DNA of 64,000 bases from Halarchaeum nitratireducens (GTDB taxonomy: Archaea > Halobacteriota > Halobacteria > Halobacteriales > Halobacteriaceae): positions 62,001 through 126,000 of the forward strand of contig NZ_BMOQ01000001.1 of the NCBI RefSeq assembly GCF_014647155.1. Direction: 5' to 3'. The notes beneath the pieces were generated by a model. That model made no database searches and was not told the origin of the DNA. It saw only the letters and a list, made by a program, of their open reading frames with translations. The position numbers were made by a program, and so were the translations under genes. The first letter of the stretch is position 1; each line of letters opens with the position of its first letter. Below, piece by piece: positions 62,428-64,000 of the stretch.

Positions 62428-62428
62428 C

Positions 62429-63298
62429 CTATCCCTCCAGGAGGTCGGGGAGGTCGTTCACGGAGTCGACGACGATCGAGGCGCCCGCCTCCTCGTACTT
62501 CCGACGTCCCTCCTCGCCGGTGAGGCCGCCGGTGAGGACGCCGACGCCGTAGTACGTGCGCTCCGGGTCCGCCTCGGCCGCGTTCGTCGCGGTCTCGACG
62601 TCGTCGAGGGTGTCACCGGCGAACGCGACCGATTCCGCGCCGCAGCGTTCGGCTAGGGCGACGAGCGCGCGCGGGTGCGGTTTCCCCTCCTCCCAGTCGT
62701 CCATCGTGAAGCGCCGCTCCGCGGGCACGTCGAGGCCGACGCGCGCTAACGCGATTTCGGCCTCCGCCTCCGGCCGGCCGGTCAGCACGCAGACGCAGTA
62801 CTCCCCGGTGAGACGGTCGATCGTCTCCGGCGTGACGATAACGGGCTCGTCCGCGATGAACCCCGACGCGTCGACGGGCGGCGTCCCGCCCTCGATCTCG
62901 GCGTAGCGCTCGCTCCCGAGGTAGAGCGCTTGGAAGACCGCCCGGAGTTCCGCCGGGTCCCACGCGTCGTAGACGCGCTCGCGCGCGTCACCGTCGAGCG
63001 CGCTCTCGACGACGGCTTCCGCGGCGTCGAGGCCGCCGCCGCGTTTCGCGATCTCGTCCGTGTACGCCCCGACGTCCATCGCCAACCCCTCGCGCGAGGC
63101 GAGCACGTAGAGCGCGGCGGCGTCGCTGAGCGTCCAGTCGTTGTTGAAGCCGCCGGCGTCCTTGAAGGCCTGTACGTCGGCCTTCGCGATCGTATCGCCG
63201 TGGACGCGCTCGACGGACTCCACGATGGCGCGCCGGTAGGAGTCCGCGACGTCCACGAGCACCCCGTCGACGTCGAGCACGACGGTGTCGACCTGCAT
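62429..63298 (-). CDS. HAD-superfamily phosphatase (TIGR01548-like)
   Basis: 289 residues from ATG 63298. HAD motifs: [46 protein letters not shown], and [19 protein letters not shown]. An elongated cap domain lies between motifs I and II. This resembles the archaeal family named TIGR01548, also found in haloarchaea beside histidine biosynthesis genes (recall); substrate unknown. Linked to the membrane protein gene after it. Confidence 0.85.
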   Translation of the reverse strand: MQVDTVVLDVDGVLVDVADSYRRAIVESVERVHGDTIAKADVQAFKDAGGFNNDWTLSDAAALYVLASREGLAMDVGAYTDEIAKRGGGLDAAEAVVESALDGDARERVYDAWDPAELRAVFQALYLGSERYAEIEGGTPPVDASGFIADEPVIVTPETIDRLTGEYCVCVLTGRPEAEAEIALARVGLDVPAERRFTMDDWEEGKPHPRALVALAERCGAESVAFAGDTLDDVETATNAAEADPERTYYGVGVLTGGLTGEEGRRKYEEAGASIVVDSVNDLPDLLEG

Positions 63299-63333
63299 GG
63301 CTCGTTCTCCGTCGCGGCCCGGCAAAGGGGTTT

Positions 63334-63741
63334 CTACCTCGGCCGCGCCACGTACAGCGTCTCCGGGCCGATCGTCCGCCGCTCGACGGGGACGGCGGGC
63401 TGATCGCCGCCGAGTGTCGTGAACCCACAGCGCGCTCCGGCCGTCCGCGCGACTTCCGCGAGCGGCCGGTGGAGCTCCGGTGGACAGTTCAGTGCGTAGA
63501 CGCCATCGGCGTCGGCGTAGACGCCCCGGTCCGGCGCCGTGACGTCGTCGCGGACGAAGCGCACGCCCCCGGGCGTCTCGCGCTCGTGCACGTCCGTGGC
63601 GCGGACGCGACAGCCCCGCTCGGCGAGCGCCGCCGCGACGGCCGTGCTGTGTCCGACCCCGACCTCGACGAACCGAGCGCGGTCGCGTCCGACGAGATCG
63701 ACGAGTCCGTCCGCGAGCGCGTCCGCGTGTGTCGATTCCAC
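63334..63741 (-). CDS. UPF0146 family protein (Rossmann-like)
   Basis: 135 residues from a GTG start. [31 protein letters not shown] near residue 25 resembles a SAM-binding loop, and [23 protein letters not shown] follows. The family (UPF0146) is conserved in archaea with unknown function. It is divergent from amzA, 39 bases away. Confidence 0.85.
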   Translation of the reverse strand: MESTHADALADGLVDLVGRDRARFVEVGVGHSTAVAAALAERGCRVRATDVHERETPGGVRFVRDDVTAPDRGVYADADGVYALNCPPELHRPLAEVARTAGARCGFTTLGGDQPAVPVERRTIGPETLYVARPR

Positions 63742-63780
63742 GGCGGGATGTTTATGCGTCGAGGCGGCATAGCCCTTCGT

Positions 63781-64000
63781 ATGCGCGTCGATATCGTCCC
63801 CATCGGCGACGTCCCCGCGACGGTGAAACGCGAGGCGTCGTCGGGTCTCCGCCGTGTCTACGACTGCGAGGTCTCCGTCGCGGCGGCGCAGGACGTCCCG
63901 GAGGACGCCTACGATTCGGGACGTCGACAGTACCGGGCGGAGCCCTTCATCGAGGTCGCACGCCGCGCCGGCGGCGGCGGGAAGAACGTCGCCGTCACGC
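63781..64000 (+). CDS. amzA: Archaemetzincin (AmzA), 5' part
   Basis: The first 73 codons only; the frame runs off the window end. Beginning MRVDIVPIGDVPATVKREASSGLRRVYDCEVSV matches the archaemetzincin N-terminus; the HExxHxxGxxH zinc motif would lie further downstream, outside the window. A GATGTTTATG element about 27 bases before the ATG is a good TATA candidate, so the transcript is probably leaderless. Confidence 0.88.
   Translation, partial: MRVDIVPIGDVPATVKREASSGLRRVYDCEVSVAAAQDVPEDAYDSGRRQYRAEPFIEVARRAGGGGKNVAVT

Overview
This window comes from a halophilic archaeon (class Halobacteria). GC content is very high, the predicted proteins are strongly acidic, and lipoproteins carry twin-arginine signals. 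Many genes appear leaderless, with an A/T-rich TATA element about 27-35 bases before the start codon. Clearly archaeal genes are present: an archaeal-type RNase P RNA, aIF1/SUI1, Sec61-beta, CofE and an F420:NADP reductase-like protein, archaemetzincin, and an intronless tRNA-Arg without encoded CCA. Nothing in the sequence fixes the genus. It is a chromosomal core region: I see no insertion sequence, integrase, CRISPR array or rRNA.

Layout. (1) 1-8.4 kb, minus strand: tetrapyrrole genes (hemB; then hemL-hemC-cobA) split by two ammonium transporter genes, each fused in frame to a PII signalling domain. (2) 8.5-12.7 kb: a biotin ECF transporter (bioY-bioM-bioN), a haloarchaeal HTH-like protein, a 59-residue membrane microprotein, and a solo Cas4-like Fe-S protein whose nuclease motif looks eroded. 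(3) 12.7-22.1 kb: Sua5-redoxin-glutaredoxin operon, CNNM/CBS membrane protein, PiT phosphate permease with a helical partner, cupin pair, CstA peptide/pyruvate-type transporter, ArsA/Get3 with a small partner. (4) 22.1-30.3 kb: upp, a TAXI-type TRAP transporter operon with a DUF1850 protein, IMPACT/YigZ, ACT-domain regulator, nicotinate phosphoribosyltransferase, AMMECR1. (5) 30.5-35.6 kb: RNase P RNA, M29 aminopeptidase, a CBS protein whose 3' end has been partly duplicated around a perfect palindrome, a run of hairpins, and valS. (6) 35.7-43.1 kb: a siderophore/iron ABC transporter with two matching DtxR/SirR-like operators, gnd, tRNA-Arg(CCG), a dCTP deaminase/dUTPase-family enzyme and aconitase. 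(7) 43.1-50.7 kb: RimI, two small paired haloarchaeal proteins, Nudix, rhodanese, aIF1, and a MoxR-DUF58-transglutaminase operon preceded by an unlisted 44-residue zinc-finger-like ORF. (8) 50.7-64 kb: cofE, a Nudix-aIF2B fusion, a hydroxyacid dehydrogenase coupled to a half-length permease, EngB and NOG1 GTPases, SIMPL and DUF389 membrane proteins, hisE, a bifunctional-nuclease-family protein, pdxT, Sec61-beta, thioredoxin, F420 reductase, HAD phosphatase, UPF0146 and the start of amzA.

The genes mainly serve cofactor synthesis (heme, F420, PLP, NAD), nutrient uptake (ammonium, biotin, phosphate, iron, carboxylates) and translation. The strongest candidates for something unusual are the tandem Amt-PII fusions with an expanded RTDGG-repeat linker, the Nudix-aIF2B fusion with a replaced catalytic cysteine, the nuclease-motif-poor Cas4-like protein, the half-size permease, and the duplicated CBS tail. 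I did not find a convincing wholly new multi-gene system.
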